In this document: positions 52,486-60,266 of the stretch, in pieces
Numbering within the stretch: the first letter of the stretch is position 1
Layout of the letters: each line of letters opens with the position of its first letter
From: Chryseobacterium lacus
Lineage (GTDB): Bacteria > Bacteroidota > Bacteroidia > Flavobacteriales > Weeksellaceae
Assembly: GCF_003336205.1 (NCBI RefSeq)
Contig: NZ_QPIE01000007.1
Location: forward strand, 62,001-126,000
Direction of reading: 5' to 3'
Length of the DNA: 64,000 nt
Notes under the pieces: generated by a model
Seen by the model: only the letters and a program-made list of their open reading frames with translations
Told to the model about the DNA's origin: nothing
Database searches by the model: none
Position numbers and translations under genes: made by a program

Positions 52486-53461
52486 CCAGATTTTTCAGAA
52501 TAGCTTCCGATTTTAATTCCGTTTCTCTCCATTCGTCATCCGGATTACTTTTGGCCGTGATGCCACCTCCAACGTAAAGAATAGCACCATTTCTGAAAAA
52601 CTGTGCACACCTCAAGTTGACAAAAAACTGAATTTCCGTTTCCGTTTCGATGCGGATATAGCCGGAATACAATTCACGTGGAACGGCTTCAAAACCTAAG
52701 ATGGCTTTCTTACAAAACTCTTTTGGAATGCCACAAACAGCTGGCGTAGGATGAAGTTCGGAAATAATTTCATTAAGATATTGAGCCTCGGTTTTCATTT
52801 TAAAATCCGTTCGCAAATGTTTAATATTACCGGAATGGTGATCGTACGTTCCTGATTGCTGAACGTTTGCCGAAAATTTCTTCAGAATAGTACTGATATA
52901 GTCTGTCACCGGCCATTGTTCCTCAATTTCTTTGGACGTCCAGTTTTCATTTACTGGTAAAGTTCCGGCCAGGCTCATGGTTTCAAATTCCGAAGTTTTC
53001 TTGTTGAATTTTCCCAGAAGTTCTGAAAATGCACCCATCCAACAAATGCCGTTCTGATGAAAAAGATAAACAAAAGCGTTAGGATAATTTTGGCAAAGTT
53101 GCAGAAATGAACATGACAGATCCAGTTTTTTAGCACTAGAAATTACAGAATAATCCACTGTTTTCCTTCGTGAAATAACGAGTTTGGAAAGTTGGTTTTG
53201 TTTGATAAAAGCAATGACTTCCTGAAGTTTTTGAATGTAATGATCTTTCTTTTCTCTTTGAAATTTCTTTGGAATAACACTATTAATTTCGTCAGTAAAT
53301 AAGGGATCGGAAATCACTTTTTCTTCAGAAATAATCGCAATACTTCCTTTAAAATTGATAGTTTCGGCTTCATCAAATGGAAAAAAATGAACCGCAGGAT
53401 TTTCGGAATCTTTGTTCAAGGTATAGAAATCATCGCCGAAAGGAAAGCGGAAAAGAATCAT
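52475..53461 (-). CDS. menF: Chorismate-utilising enzyme, probable isochorismate synthase
   Basis: A 328-residue chorismate-binding domain. Visible: LSKLVISRRKTVDYSV (general-acid region), ELLGKFNKKTSEFETMSLAGT, TPAVCGIPKEFCKKAILGFEAVPR, the metal-binding YSGYIRIETETEIQFFVNLRCA and a C-terminal GGGITAKSNPDDEWRET with Glu ligands. It probably makes isochorismate for menaquinone. The N-terminal about 70 residues are short compared with MenF. Downstream context is lost because the plus-strand gene overlaps it by 11 bases; upstream lies the outer-membrane protein gene. Confidence 0.86.
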   Translation of the reverse strand: MILFRFPFGDDFYTLNKDSENPAVHFFPFDEAETINFKGSIAIISEEKVISDPLFTDEINSVIPKKFQREKKDHYIQKLQEVIAFIKQNQLSKLVISRRKTVDYSVISSAKKLDLSCSFLQLCQNYPNAFVYLFHQNGICWMGAFSELLGKFNKKTSEFETMSLAGTLPVNENWTSKEIEEQWPVTDYISTILKKFSANVQQSGTYDHHSGNIKHLRTDFKMKTEAQYLNEIISELHPTPAVCGIPKEFCKKAILGFEAVPRELYSGYIRIETETEIQFFVNLRCAQFFRNGAILYVGGGITAKSNPDDEWRETELKSEAILKNLVTA

Positions 53462-53503
53462 AATTGGCTATATAAACAGCAAATTTACAAAAGTTATCGC
53501 ATC

Positions 53504-54304
53504 TTATTTTACCAGCGACAAGTGAATTCCAAGCAGGAATTTATGATCCTGAAAACCATCTTTGAATTTCAGGTTAATATTTCCTGCGCTTCGGTTCCAG
53601 AAATTCATTTTCAGAAACTCATGATGCTGATATTCCAAGCTGATTCCAAATCGGTTATTCTGATAGAGAATTCCCGTGGTGTAGCCGAAATTATACTGAT
53701 TGGCGGCAAAAGCATAAGACTGGTTCGGTATTGTGCGCGACTCGATTTCATAATGCATCTTGAAAGTCGTATAGTTCAGAAAAAAACCGAAATAGGGTGA
53801 GAAATTTTTCCAAGTATAATAGAAATTTAACGGTACATTGATCTCGTTGTGTTCGTTTGTAAAGTACAGAAATTTAGCAGGTTTGGAAAGATTGTTAAAA
53901 TAAATTCCGTCTGTATTTTCCTGTGCAGGCACCGATTTGATTCGATGATTTTCCGGCCACATAAAAAACTGCATTCCTAGCGAAATGGACATTTCCGGCG
54001 TGAAAACATTGCGTCTCAACAGAACTCCGATTCCCGCACCGCGTTGGTAGCCAGCCTGATCTGCCTGAAAACTGCTGATTTGTTTAACACCACCCAATAA
54101 AAGAAATGAAAAATCCGTATTTGGCCTGAAAGTCCTTTTCCGGTATCCTGGCCGCTGATCGGCAGGATTGATCACAACACCAGATTTTTTCACAAAAACT
54201 GTATCGTATTCTATAACTTCCTCGTAAATGTAAATCGTGTCATTTTCCTGTGTGTAGGCAAAAGCAGAAATAAAAAGGACAAAAAAAAGTAAATATTTCT
54301 TCAC
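53504..54304 (-). CDS. Putative outer-membrane beta-barrel protein
   Basis: A 266-residue protein with a signal peptide (KKYLLFFVLFISAFAYTQ). The mature part starts with an acidic strand-turn stretch (NDTIYIYEEVIEYDTVFVKK) and continues as alternating polar/aromatic strands (EINVPLNFYYTWKNFSPYFG, NRFGISLEYQHHEFLKMNFW) typical of a PorT-like or OMP-barrel fold of flavobacteria. The family is not named. Its ATG lies 6 bases after the sigma-factor gene stop, so both are made from one transcript and likely function together. Confidence 0.75.
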   Translation of the reverse strand: MKKYLLFFVLFISAFAYTQENDTIYIYEEVIEYDTVFVKKSGVVINPADQRPGYRKRTFRPNTDFSFLLLGGVKQISSFQADQAGYQRGAGIGVLLRRNVFTPEMSISLGMQFFMWPENHRIKSVPAQENTDGIYFNNLSKPAKFLYFTNEHNEINVPLNFYYTWKNFSPYFGFFLNYTTFKMHYEIESRTIPNQSYAFAANQYNFGYTTGILYQNNRFGISLEYQHHEFLKMNFWNRSAGNINLKFKDGFQDHKFLLGIHLSLVK

Positions 54305-54310
54305 AGGTAT

Positions 54311-55399
54311 TTATTTTTCAACGTATACCTTCACTCTTTTCACCACTTTTTTCACAATCACCACAGGTTTTTTCTCTATATCTGCGGAATCTATAAGGCT
54401 TGGCTTAGTAATTTCCTCAGTTGGATCCGCTGCTGCAATCAGAATTTTAGGAGGAGCTTCACGCTTAACTTTTTTAAATTCCTCTGAAACTGCAGGTTTT
54501 TCAATTTCAATTGGTGATGTCATTTCAAAATCACGTACTTCTGAAGCCGGCGTTTCTATTTTGAGATTTTGAGCCAAATCTTCTGACGAAGTTGGAGCTG
54601 TATGTCTGAATTGGGTGTTTGTATTGTTAAAAAGTAAAATTCCTGATAAGAAAACGAGCAAAGTCAAGATTCGGTTGAAAAGACTTTGTGGAGTGAAATT
54701 TCTTGAGATTCCAGTCGTAGTGAAATATCCTGCATCGGATAAATCGAAAGATTTTTCGGGTTGTATCGTAAAATTTTTAAATTTACTGCGCAACGCCTGA
54801 GCCCAAAGCATGTTGCCAAATCCTAAGAAAACCATGATTTGAATTCTTTTTTTCTGCAACTTAGAAGTCGTTTTTCCGTCAGTTTTAGATAATAAATGTT
54901 TCTGAATTGCTTTTTTTGCACGCGCGAGATGCGATTTCGACGTATTGACATTGATTCCCAACGAATCTGCAATTTGTGCGTGAGAATTGTTTTCGAGGTA
55001 ATACAGATTAAATACCGACCGGTGGTGAGCCGGAAGTTGATCTATGGACCATAGAATCTCTTCGGTAGTGAAATCGTATTCCAAAATGAGGTTGTTTTCT
55101 TCAGTTATTGGTGTCATAAGCGACGTGTTGTCTGGAATTTCCTGATATTCTGTATTTACAAAAAGTGATTCATTGCTGTTTCTTAAATGCATCAGTGCAT
55201 TGTTCACCACTATTTTTTTGAGCCATGCAAATAGGGTTATCTTGTCCCGTAATTGCTTCTGTTTCTGAATAGCCGCTAAGAAACTATCCTGTACAATATC
55301 TTCTGCAGTAGCTTCATCCTGAACATATCTCCGGCATATTCCCAAAAGTGATGGGGAATATTCAAGGTAAATACTGTTCCAGTTTATTTTATTCTGCAT
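54311..55399 (-). CDS. ECF sigma factor fused to membrane-anchored C-terminal region
   Basis: A 362-residue protein, about twice the size of a plain ECF sigma factor. Residues 1-170 hold region 2 (LLGICRRYVQDEATAEDIVQDSFL) and region 4 (LPAHHRSVFNLYYLENNSHA then IADSLGINVNTSKSHLARAKK). The rest has a linker, one membrane helix (ILTLLVFLSGILLF, around residues 245-260) and about 100 periplasmic residues rich in Pro/Glu/Val/Lys ending KVVKRVKVYVEK. The domain order implies a sigma factor tethered to the inner membrane, unless processed. The outer-membrane-type gene follows 6 bases later. Two minus-strand terminators lie upstream. Confidence 0.88.
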   Translation of the reverse strand: MQNKINWNSIYLEYSPSLLGICRRYVQDEATAEDIVQDSFLAAIQKQKQLRDKITLFAWLKKIVVNNALMHLRNSNESLFVNTEYQEIPDNTSLMTPITEENNLILEYDFTTEEILWSIDQLPAHHRSVFNLYYLENNSHAQIADSLGINVNTSKSHLARAKKAIQKHLLSKTDGKTTSKLQKKRIQIMVFLGFGNMLWAQALRSKFKNFTIQPEKSFDLSDAGYFTTTGISRNFTPQSLFNRILTLLVFLSGILLFNNTNTQFRHTAPTSSEDLAQNLKIETPASEVRDFEMTSPIEIEKPAVSEEFKKVKREAPPKILIAAADPTEEITKPSLIDSADIEKKPVVIVKKVVKRVKVYVEK

Positions 55400-55514
55400 T
55401 GTCTTTAGTCCTGAAGCAGCTGTTTTGCTTACAATTCCGTTATAAAGATAGCTTTATTTTTAGAAAAGGTTATCCGTTTATCACACATTCAAAATGAATC
55501 AATTAATTTTTATT

Positions 55515-55630
55515 TAAAAAAGCGGAGTCAAAAATGGACTCCGCCATCATCAAAAAATTTAATATTAATACTGCCTAAATGAAAAGTCTTTAAAAATTTG
55601 TTATGAAAAAGTTCAACGTATTTTTTGATT
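55515..55630 (-). ncRNA. Candidate small RNA or attenuated leader, about 115 nt
   Basis: Between two minus-strand terminators (55516-55544 and 55723-55747) lies a promoter-like block, then about 115 bases ending in the first terminator. No plausible ORF exists: the best is a six-codon frame (MNQKIR), and a 15-codon frame overlaps the terminator hairpin itself. The unit could be an independent small RNA, or the leader of the sigma-factor gene with the hairpin as an attenuator. Not confirmed. Confidence 0.4.
55516..55544 (-). terminator. Terminator of an unannotated small transcript
   Basis: A perfect 8-bp stem (GCGGAGTC with GACTCCGC) and 7-base loop followed by six to seven T residues on the minus strand. 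No annotated gene ends here: the nearest upstream one, the thioesterase, has its own terminator at 55723-55747. Confidence 0.85.
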
Positions 55631-55636
55631 CATATA

Positions 55637-55663
55637 TAAGATGCAATTTTTCCAAAAGGTTGC
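55637..55663 (-). promoter_or_regulatory. ECF-like promoter with upstream A-tracts
   Basis: Minus-strand GCAACC (55658-55663) and GCATCTTA (55637-55644), 13 bases apart, resemble AAC/CGTC-type ECF promoters. Upstream, four A-tracts (55666-55673, 55676-55684, 55688-55696, 55704-55710; minus strand) lie roughly every helical turn, like an UP element. Confidence 0.4.
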
Positions 55664-55722
55664 ACTTTTTTTTACTTTTTTTTTCAATTTTTTTTTAGCA
55701 GTATTTTTTTCTCCTATAATTT

Positions 55723-55747
55723 AAAAAAACCTGTCTGATTGACAGGT
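55723..55747 (-). terminator. Terminator of the PaaI thioesterase gene
   Basis: A perfect 7-bp stem (ACCTGTC with GACAGGT) and 5-base loop followed by six to seven T residues on the minus strand, 26 bases past the stop at 55773. Confidence 0.82.
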
Positions 55748-55772
55748 ACTTATGCACTTATTTTTTTTGTCA

Positions 55773-56213
55773 CTAATTCAACTTGCTGTGCGGAATAATG
55801 CTATTGGTCATCGTGGTATGATTAATGAGATGGCCTTTTTCGTCGCGTATTTCAATTTGAGAGACATGTAAAGTATTGCCTTTTCTTATAAATGTTGCTT
55901 TTCCGGTGACGGTACCGGTGCGGATAGACCGCAAATGATTGGAATTGATATTGGTTCCAACAGGCGCAAATTTCTCAGTATCTACGTGTAAAACGGAAAG
56001 ACACGAGCCCAAGGTTTCAGCCAAAGCTACACTGGCGCCACCGTGGAGAATTCCGTAAGGCTGATGAACTTTCGGGGAAACAGGCATGGTAGCAGTCAGG
56101 GATTCATCATCCACATCGGTAAAAATAATATCGAGGGTTTTTCCCAAAGTTTCTTTGCCCCAGAAGTTGAGCCTGTCTAATATTTCTTTTTTCTTTTTTT
56201 GTTCCATTTCCAT
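55773..56213 (-). CDS. PaaI-type hotdog thioesterase
   Basis: A 146-residue single hotdog domain. Signature HGGASVALAETLGSCLSVL with the conserved Gly-Gly and acidic Glu in the helix, preceded by VHQPYGIL; VGTNINSNHLRSIRTGTVTG follows. In Bacteroidota this type often lies beside menF and probably releases 1,4-dihydroxy-2-naphthoate from CoA for menaquinone. That role is inference here. The acyltransferase gene lies 16 bases upstream on the same strand. Confidence 0.88.
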   Translation of the reverse strand: MEMEQKKKKEILDRLNFWGKETLGKTLDIIFTDVDDESLTATMPVSPKVHQPYGILHGGASVALAETLGSCLSVLHVDTEKFAPVGTNINSNHLRSIRTGTVTGKATFIRKGNTLHVSQIEIRDEKGHLINHTTMTNSIIPHSKLN

Positions 56214-56229
56214 TTTAATGTATGTTAAT

Positions 56230-56802
56230 CTACTGAATATCAGGATTCCAGTTTTCAGGAATTTTGGGAGTAATATCGTATTGAAGATAATAGTCGCTTA
56301 TTTTTTTTAAAATTTCTTCATAAGTCATCATTGAAAATTCTTCATACGTAATGGTTTTTCCCAGGTAAAGAAGATTTCTTTTAAAATCTCCTGCGGCAAG
56401 AACGATAGGAACTTTGGTTTTCATTGCGATATGATAGAACCCTTTTCTCCATTTGGGCACCCAACTTCTGGTGCCTTCTGGAGTGATAACGAGACTGAAA
56501 TCTTCTTTTTCAAATTCTTTCGAAATGAAATTGACAAGGTCATTTTTCTGAGATCTGTCGATCCCAATTCCACCAAGCCCCTTTACCACGCTGCCATACC
56601 AGGCTTTTGTATGAGAATTTTTAATGATGATTTTTAAAGGCTTATCTAATGCCCAATAAGCAAAGTTTCCCAGAATATATTCCATATTGTGGGTATGCGG
56701 AGCTACCACCAGAACGCAGCGGTTCAGGACGTCTTTGTCACCGTGAAGTATTATTTTCCATCCCAGCAGTTTCAGGGCCAGCTTGCCGATCAGTTTTTTC
56801 AT
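56230..56802 (-). CDS. PlsC-like glycerol acyltransferase family protein
   Basis: A 190-residue member of the 1-acylglycerol-3-phosphate acyltransferase fold. The catalytic His-x4-Asp block reads VVAPHTHNMEYIL (around 34), a variant with Glu/Asn in place of Asp that is usual for the short flavobacterial subgroup; VITPEGTRSWVPKWRKGFY is the substrate-binding Glu-Gly-Thr block and VPIVLAAGDF ends the core. It probably acylates a lipid at the inner-membrane surface. The thioesterase gene follows after 16 bases; its own upstream region holds the micro-ORF terminator. Confidence 0.87.
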   Translation of the reverse strand: MKKLIGKLALKLLGWKIILHGDKDVLNRCVLVVAPHTHNMEYILGNFAYWALDKPLKIIIKNSHTKAWYGSVVKGLGGIGIDRSQKNDLVNFISKEFEKEDFSLVITPEGTRSWVPKWRKGFYHIAMKTKVPIVLAAGDFKRNLLYLGKTITYEEFSMMTYEEILKKISDYYLQYDITPKIPENWNPDIQ

Positions 56803-56812
56803 GATGCTGATA

Positions 56813-56847
56813 AAATTAAAAAAGTATAACCGAAGGGGTTATACTTT
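56813..56847 (-). terminator. Terminator of the 20-codon micro-ORF unit
   Basis: A perfect 11-bp stem (AAAGTATAACC with GGTTATACTTT) and 5-base loop followed by a T-rich run on the minus strand. It lies 26 bases past the micro-ORF stop. Confidence 0.85.
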
Positions 56848-56872
56848 ACAAATATACTGAAATATTGACGTA

Positions 56873-56935
56873 CTAAAATAAACTGCTGATGAAATCTATT
56901 GCTTTCATGACGATGTCGAGAATGAGCTGTACCAT
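56873..56935 (-). CDS. Micro-ORF encoding a 20-residue hydrophobic peptide
   Basis: ATG at 56935 and TAG at 56873-56875 enclose 20 codons: the peptide begins MVQLILDIVM and ends ISSLF. It has two acidic residues, one Lys and a hydrophobic face, consistent with an amphipathic membrane peptide or type I toxin-like product. It has its own promoter block (56960-56989) about 25 bases upstream and a strong terminator downstream, in a 266-base gap between genes. It is too short for standard ORF finding. No antisense antitoxin is obvious. Translation is not shown. Confidence 0.45.
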   Translation of the reverse strand: MVQLILDIVMKAIDFISSLF

Positions 56936-56959
56936 AATATTTAATGTTTTTTGGAGTTA

Positions 56960-56989
56960 CGAATTTACGATTATTTTATTGAATCTCAA
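56960..56989 (-). promoter_or_regulatory. Promoter of the micro-ORF unit
   Basis: Minus-strand TTG (56987-56989), a 19-base spacer and TAAATTCG (56960-56967), one mismatch from TAnnTTTG. Transcription would start about 18 bases before the ATG. Confidence 0.5.
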
Positions 56990-57068
56990 AAATATAAAAT
57001 TATTTTTTGTGAAAAGGAACGGATGGAAACCTGAACTCGGATAAAACCACCCGTTCTGCAAATCATTT

Positions 57069-58727
57069 TTATTCAGTTTTAATGGAAATTTCTTTTTTAC
57101 CGTCTTTGATGTTGATATTCACATTTCTAAGGTTATCAATTTTCACATCCATCGAATCCAACATTTTTTCTGCGATCTGTTTTGGATATCTTTTGCCGTT
57201 GATTTCTACGCTGTCTTTGTTTTCAGAACTGTAGGCAATGGCGGTTCCGGATGTATTGGATGAATTTCCATATTGCGCGTCCTCATCATCACGATCATCA
57301 TTCAGATAAATTCCGTGTACCTTGGCTTTTATGATGGTCGTGTTTTTTGGAACTACCAATTCATAATCAATCCGGTAATCTCTGAAACGGTTTTTATAAT
57401 CGTAGATGATATAATTGGGAAACAGAATTCTATTTTCCTTAATTTCGAGAGGAATTTGTAGTTGCAATGGCAGATTATAACCATCGGCTCGCTTCTTAAG
57501 AATCAGATAAGGCGCACTGATGTCTTCTCTTTTTACATCAACGTTGATATAATCCTGCTTATAGATGGTTTTGCCGTCTGAATACACATCTTCCCAATAC
57601 GACTTAAAATTCTGTGGAATCTGTACTTTTTTAATATCAATATAAAGACTGTCGGAAACGGTGTTAATCGCGACATTTTCCGTTTCTTCATTATGTCCGG
57701 AATACATCGTCCCCTGTTTTATGGCAGCATATCCAATGAAACCAAGCAGCCCAAGCCATAATAAAACAAGTCCTGCGAATACATATCCGATATAGTTCAG
57801 CCGTGTTCTCGGCGAAAGCAACTTGATAGCGAGAAAAACGAAGATTAAAGCCGGAATAAAAGCACTTAGAAATGCAAAAGCAATGGCGAGAAATCCGAGA
57901 CGGTTATCTTTCAAATAAAAGCCGATATTTCCCATAAAATCTACATTGCTGTTGTCATAAAATCCGAAGATCGCAAAGGCACCAATCAACATCGTGATGC
58001 CCATAATAGCGAAAATACTTCCCAAAATATAGCGTATCAAGTTCATGATTCCGCTTCCTGCTTTATGAATGTACGGCTTACTTTCCGTATAAATTTCTCC
58101 GACACGCTGGGAAGATTCGTTGGCAAACTGTACTATCTTGGTGGATTCTTCTTTCAGATTTCCGAAGTTCATTGCTTTCCCTTTCATTTTCAGAAAATCC
58201 GCTGCCGTTTCTGCTTTTGGAAGTACAATCCACAGAATAATATATAGGACAATAATCAGCGAAGTACTAATGGCTTCAGTGAAAATTCCCAGCATAGCGA
58301 TACCCAGCCAAATAGCTCGCATTAGAGAAATATCCATTCCGGTATAATGTGCTAAACCTGCGCAGACGCCCGCAATTTTCTGTCTTTCCGGATCACGAAA
58401 AAGCTGGCGCTGTCCGTATGATCCGCTGTTTCTGCGTTGTTTGGTGGTTTCCGAAAAATAAGCTTCTTCTTGTTCTTCAATTTGCTCCGGTCTCCCGATT
58501 TGGTTGATAACAACTTCTACATCAGTATCTTTGATCACTTCTCTTTTTCCTAAAGAATCTTTGAAGATTTCAACCATTCTGATTTCAATATCGTGCATTA
58601 CTTCATCAGCTTCCGCAGCGTCTAGTGAATTTCGGAGCGCTGCCAGATAATCGCTGAGCTTAATGTAGGCGTGTTCCTCAATAATGAAAGAAAAGCCTGC
58701 AAGTCCTATGGATAATGTCTTGTTCAT
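57069..58727 (-). CDS. PspC-domain membrane protein
   Basis: A 552-residue protein. An N-terminal region (YIKLSDYLAALRNSLDAAEA, IEIRMVEIFKDSLGKREV) precedes a PspC domain (residues about 107-172; FRDPERQKIAGVCAGLAHYTG) with its helix pair, followed by three or four more helices (NLIRYILGSIFAIMGITMLI; FAGLVLLWLGLLGFIGYA) and a periplasmic beta domain. PspC proteins sense envelope stress in the Psp response; this long form is common in flavobacteria beside a PadR regulator. It starts 10 bases after padR, so they form an operon controlled by the regulator. Confidence 0.93.
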   Translation of the reverse strand: MNKTLSIGLAGFSFIIEEHAYIKLSDYLAALRNSLDAAEADEVMHDIEIRMVEIFKDSLGKREVIKDTDVEVVINQIGRPEQIEEQEEAYFSETTKQRRNSGSYGQRQLFRDPERQKIAGVCAGLAHYTGMDISLMRAIWLGIAMLGIFTEAISTSLIIVLYIILWIVLPKAETAADFLKMKGKAMNFGNLKEESTKIVQFANESSQRVGEIYTESKPYIHKAGSGIMNLIRYILGSIFAIMGITMLIGAFAIFGFYDNSNVDFMGNIGFYLKDNRLGFLAIAFAFLSAFIPALIFVFLAIKLLSPRTRLNYIGYVFAGLVLLWLGLLGFIGYAAIKQGTMYSGHNEETENVAINTVSDSLYIDIKKVQIPQNFKSYWEDVYSDGKTIYKQDYINVDVKREDISAPYLILKKRADGYNLPLQLQIPLEIKENRILFPNYIIYDYKNRFRDYRIDYELVVPKNTTIIKAKVHGIYLNDDRDDEDAQYGNSSNTSGTAIAYSSENKDSVEINGKRYPKQIAEKMLDSMDVKIDNLRNVNINIKDGKKEISIKTE

Positions 58728-58737
58728 AGTTTTTTTG

Positions 58738-59067
58738 TTAGTATTGTTTAGTGATTTGGTGTACAGAATTGGTCAGTTCATTCCAGGTATTCTGAAGTTC
58801 ATTCAAAAAAAGTTTTCCCTTTTCGGTAATTTGATAATATTTCCGTGGCGGGCCTCCGGTAGATTCTTCCCATCTGTAGGAAAGAAATTCGCCGTTTTTC
58901 AGTCGGGTAAGCAGGGGATAAAGCGTTCCTTCCACTACATCCAGTTTTCCGTTTTTCAGTTCTTGCATCAGGTCAGAAACATACATTTCTTTGTGGCTGA
59001 TGAGACTCAGAATGCAGAATTCCAGAATTCCTTTGCGCATTTGCGCTTTTGTATTTTCTGTGTTCAT
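58738..59067 (-). CDS. PadR-family transcriptional regulator
   Basis: A 109-residue winged helix: MRKGILEFCILSLISHKEMYVS with the conserved helices, DVVEGTLYPLLTRLKNGEFLSY (recognition helix and wing), PPRKYYQITEKGKLFL and a C-terminal dimerisation helix. It probably represses the PspC gene and itself through an operator overlapping the promoter at 59147-59181, in response to membrane-active compounds (inference from PadR biology). Confidence 0.92.
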   Translation of the reverse strand: MNTENTKAQMRKGILEFCILSLISHKEMYVSDLMQELKNGKLDVVEGTLYPLLTRLKNGEFLSYRWEESTGGPPRKYYQITEKGKLFLNELQNTWNELTNSVHQITKQY

Positions 59068-59146
59068 GGGTGATATATTATGATTGAGGTGTTCATTTCA
59101 AATTAAATTTAACTGATCTGGCCAAAGCCTTTTCAACTTTATGATA

Positions 59147-59181
59147 CAAAGATATGTAAATAGTTTAGTATTATGCAATAC
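59147..59181 (-). promoter_or_regulatory. PadR/PspC promoter with overlapping inverted repeat
   Basis: Minus-strand TTG (59176-59178), a 21-base spacer and TATCTTTG (59147-59154). An inverted repeat GTATT-N4-AATAC (59168-59181) covers the -33 element, a good place for an autorepressor. Confidence 0.5.
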
Positions 59182-59310
59182 AAAGTAGTAAATTAGTGTT
59201 AAAATAAATTCTAAAATATTGATTATCAGTCATAAAAATTTTAGTTGAAAAAGCATTTTAGTTTTACCATAAATTTCACTACTTTTCAGACAATTAAATT
59301 TAAAAGAATA

Positions 59311-60174
59311 ATGAAGAAATTTCTAACAGGCTTTTTAGCCGCATTATTAGTATTGCCAATCACTTACAAAGCTCAGGAAGCGGGCGATAAAAATTCGCTG
59401 CTGTGGGAAGTTACCGGAAAAGGTTCCGAGAAACCGTCTTATCTTTTCGGAACTTTTCACATGATGTGCAAAGACGATTTCCGGATTCCCAAGAAAGTTC
59501 AAAAAGCACTTTCAAGTACCGACCATTTTGCAATGGAAATAAATTTCAGCGATCCGAATGCCATGTTGGAAATGCAAAATATGTTGGTAAGTGATAAAAA
59601 ATGGACAGAAAATTTCACTGAAGAAGAAATAAAAAGAGTGACAAAGGCTTTGGAAAGTTTGGAGTACAACCTGGATGAAATTGCACAACTTTCGCCCATT
59701 GCGCTGTATTCTATGATTTCCGTTAAATCTTTTGAATGCCCACAAAACGAATTGAAAATGATCGATCTGGAACTCATGCAGTCGGCTTTATCTATGGGAA
59801 AAGAAATCACAGGCTTAGAGAGTGTAAAAGATCAGGTGCAGGTTTTTCAGAAATTTCTTACCAAGAAAGAGATTATCAGTATGATAGAAAATGCTGCCAG
59901 AAATAAAGAGGAAACGCAACTGATGCTGAAGGTATATTTGAGCGAAGACATGGAGCAACTGGGACGTTTTTTTAAAGAATCTGAAAGTATGTCGGAAAAT
60001 CAGAAGAAAATTTTGCTGAATGACAGAAACCTACAATGGATGAAAAAAATCCCGCAACTGCTGAAGGAAAAATCTGTATTTTTTGCTGTAGGTGCAGGAC
60101 ATCTTACCGGAGAACACGGAATCATCAGCCTTCTTCGCAAAAACGGTTATCAGGTAAGGCCAGTAACGGATTAA
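59311..60174 (+). CDS. TraB/GumN-type secreted hydrolase-like protein
   Basis: The product is 287 residues from MKKFLTGFLAALLVLPITYK, a signal peptide; the longer frame to 59245 lacks one and is rejected. TraB/GumN pattern: PSYLFGTFHMMCKDDFRIP (Gly-Thr-x-His), FAMEINFSDPNAMLEMQ and a C-terminal FFAVGAGHLTGEHGIISLL (Gly-x-x-His) that in homologues carry metal or catalytic residues. Members may be Tiki-like metalloproteases. It is exported to the periplasm. Monocistronic by spacing. Confidence 0.85.
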   Translation: MKKFLTGFLAALLVLPITYKAQEAGDKNSLLWEVTGKGSEKPSYLFGTFHMMCKDDFRIPKKVQKALSSTDHFAMEINFSDPNAMLEMQNMLVSDKKWTENFTEEEIKRVTKALESLEYNLDEIAQLSPIALYSMISVKSFECPQNELKMIDLELMQSALSMGKEITGLESVKDQVQVFQKFLTKKEIISMIENAARNKEETQLMLKVYLSEDMEQLGRFFKESESMSENQKKILLNDRNLQWMKKIPQLLKEKSVFFAVGAGHLTGEHGIISLLRKNGYQVRPVTD

Positions 60175-60266
60175 ATCGTCATTTTCATGACTTTCAGGCG
60201 TTTAAAAATTTTTCTAAAATGTAACTTGAGGCCGAAAAATAATACTTATTATCAAAATCAAAACAA

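Larger units (their letters stand above)
55400..55772. other. 373-base gene-free region
   Basis: No protein gene. It holds the thioesterase terminator, the A-tract promoter block and the candidate small RNA with its terminator, then 115 bases leading to the sigma gene start with no clear further promoter. Confidence 0.6.

Noticed and set aside
53387-53800. 137-codon plus-strand frame over the menF/outer-membrane gene junction
   Set aside because: It lies opposite two minus-strand genes with clear signals (signal peptide, chorismate-enzyme motifs) and shows no family likeness.
55500-55548. 15-codon frame (MMAESIFD...) across the 55.5 kb terminator
   Set aside because: Its codons are the hairpin itself; the inverted repeat explains the sequence better than a peptide.
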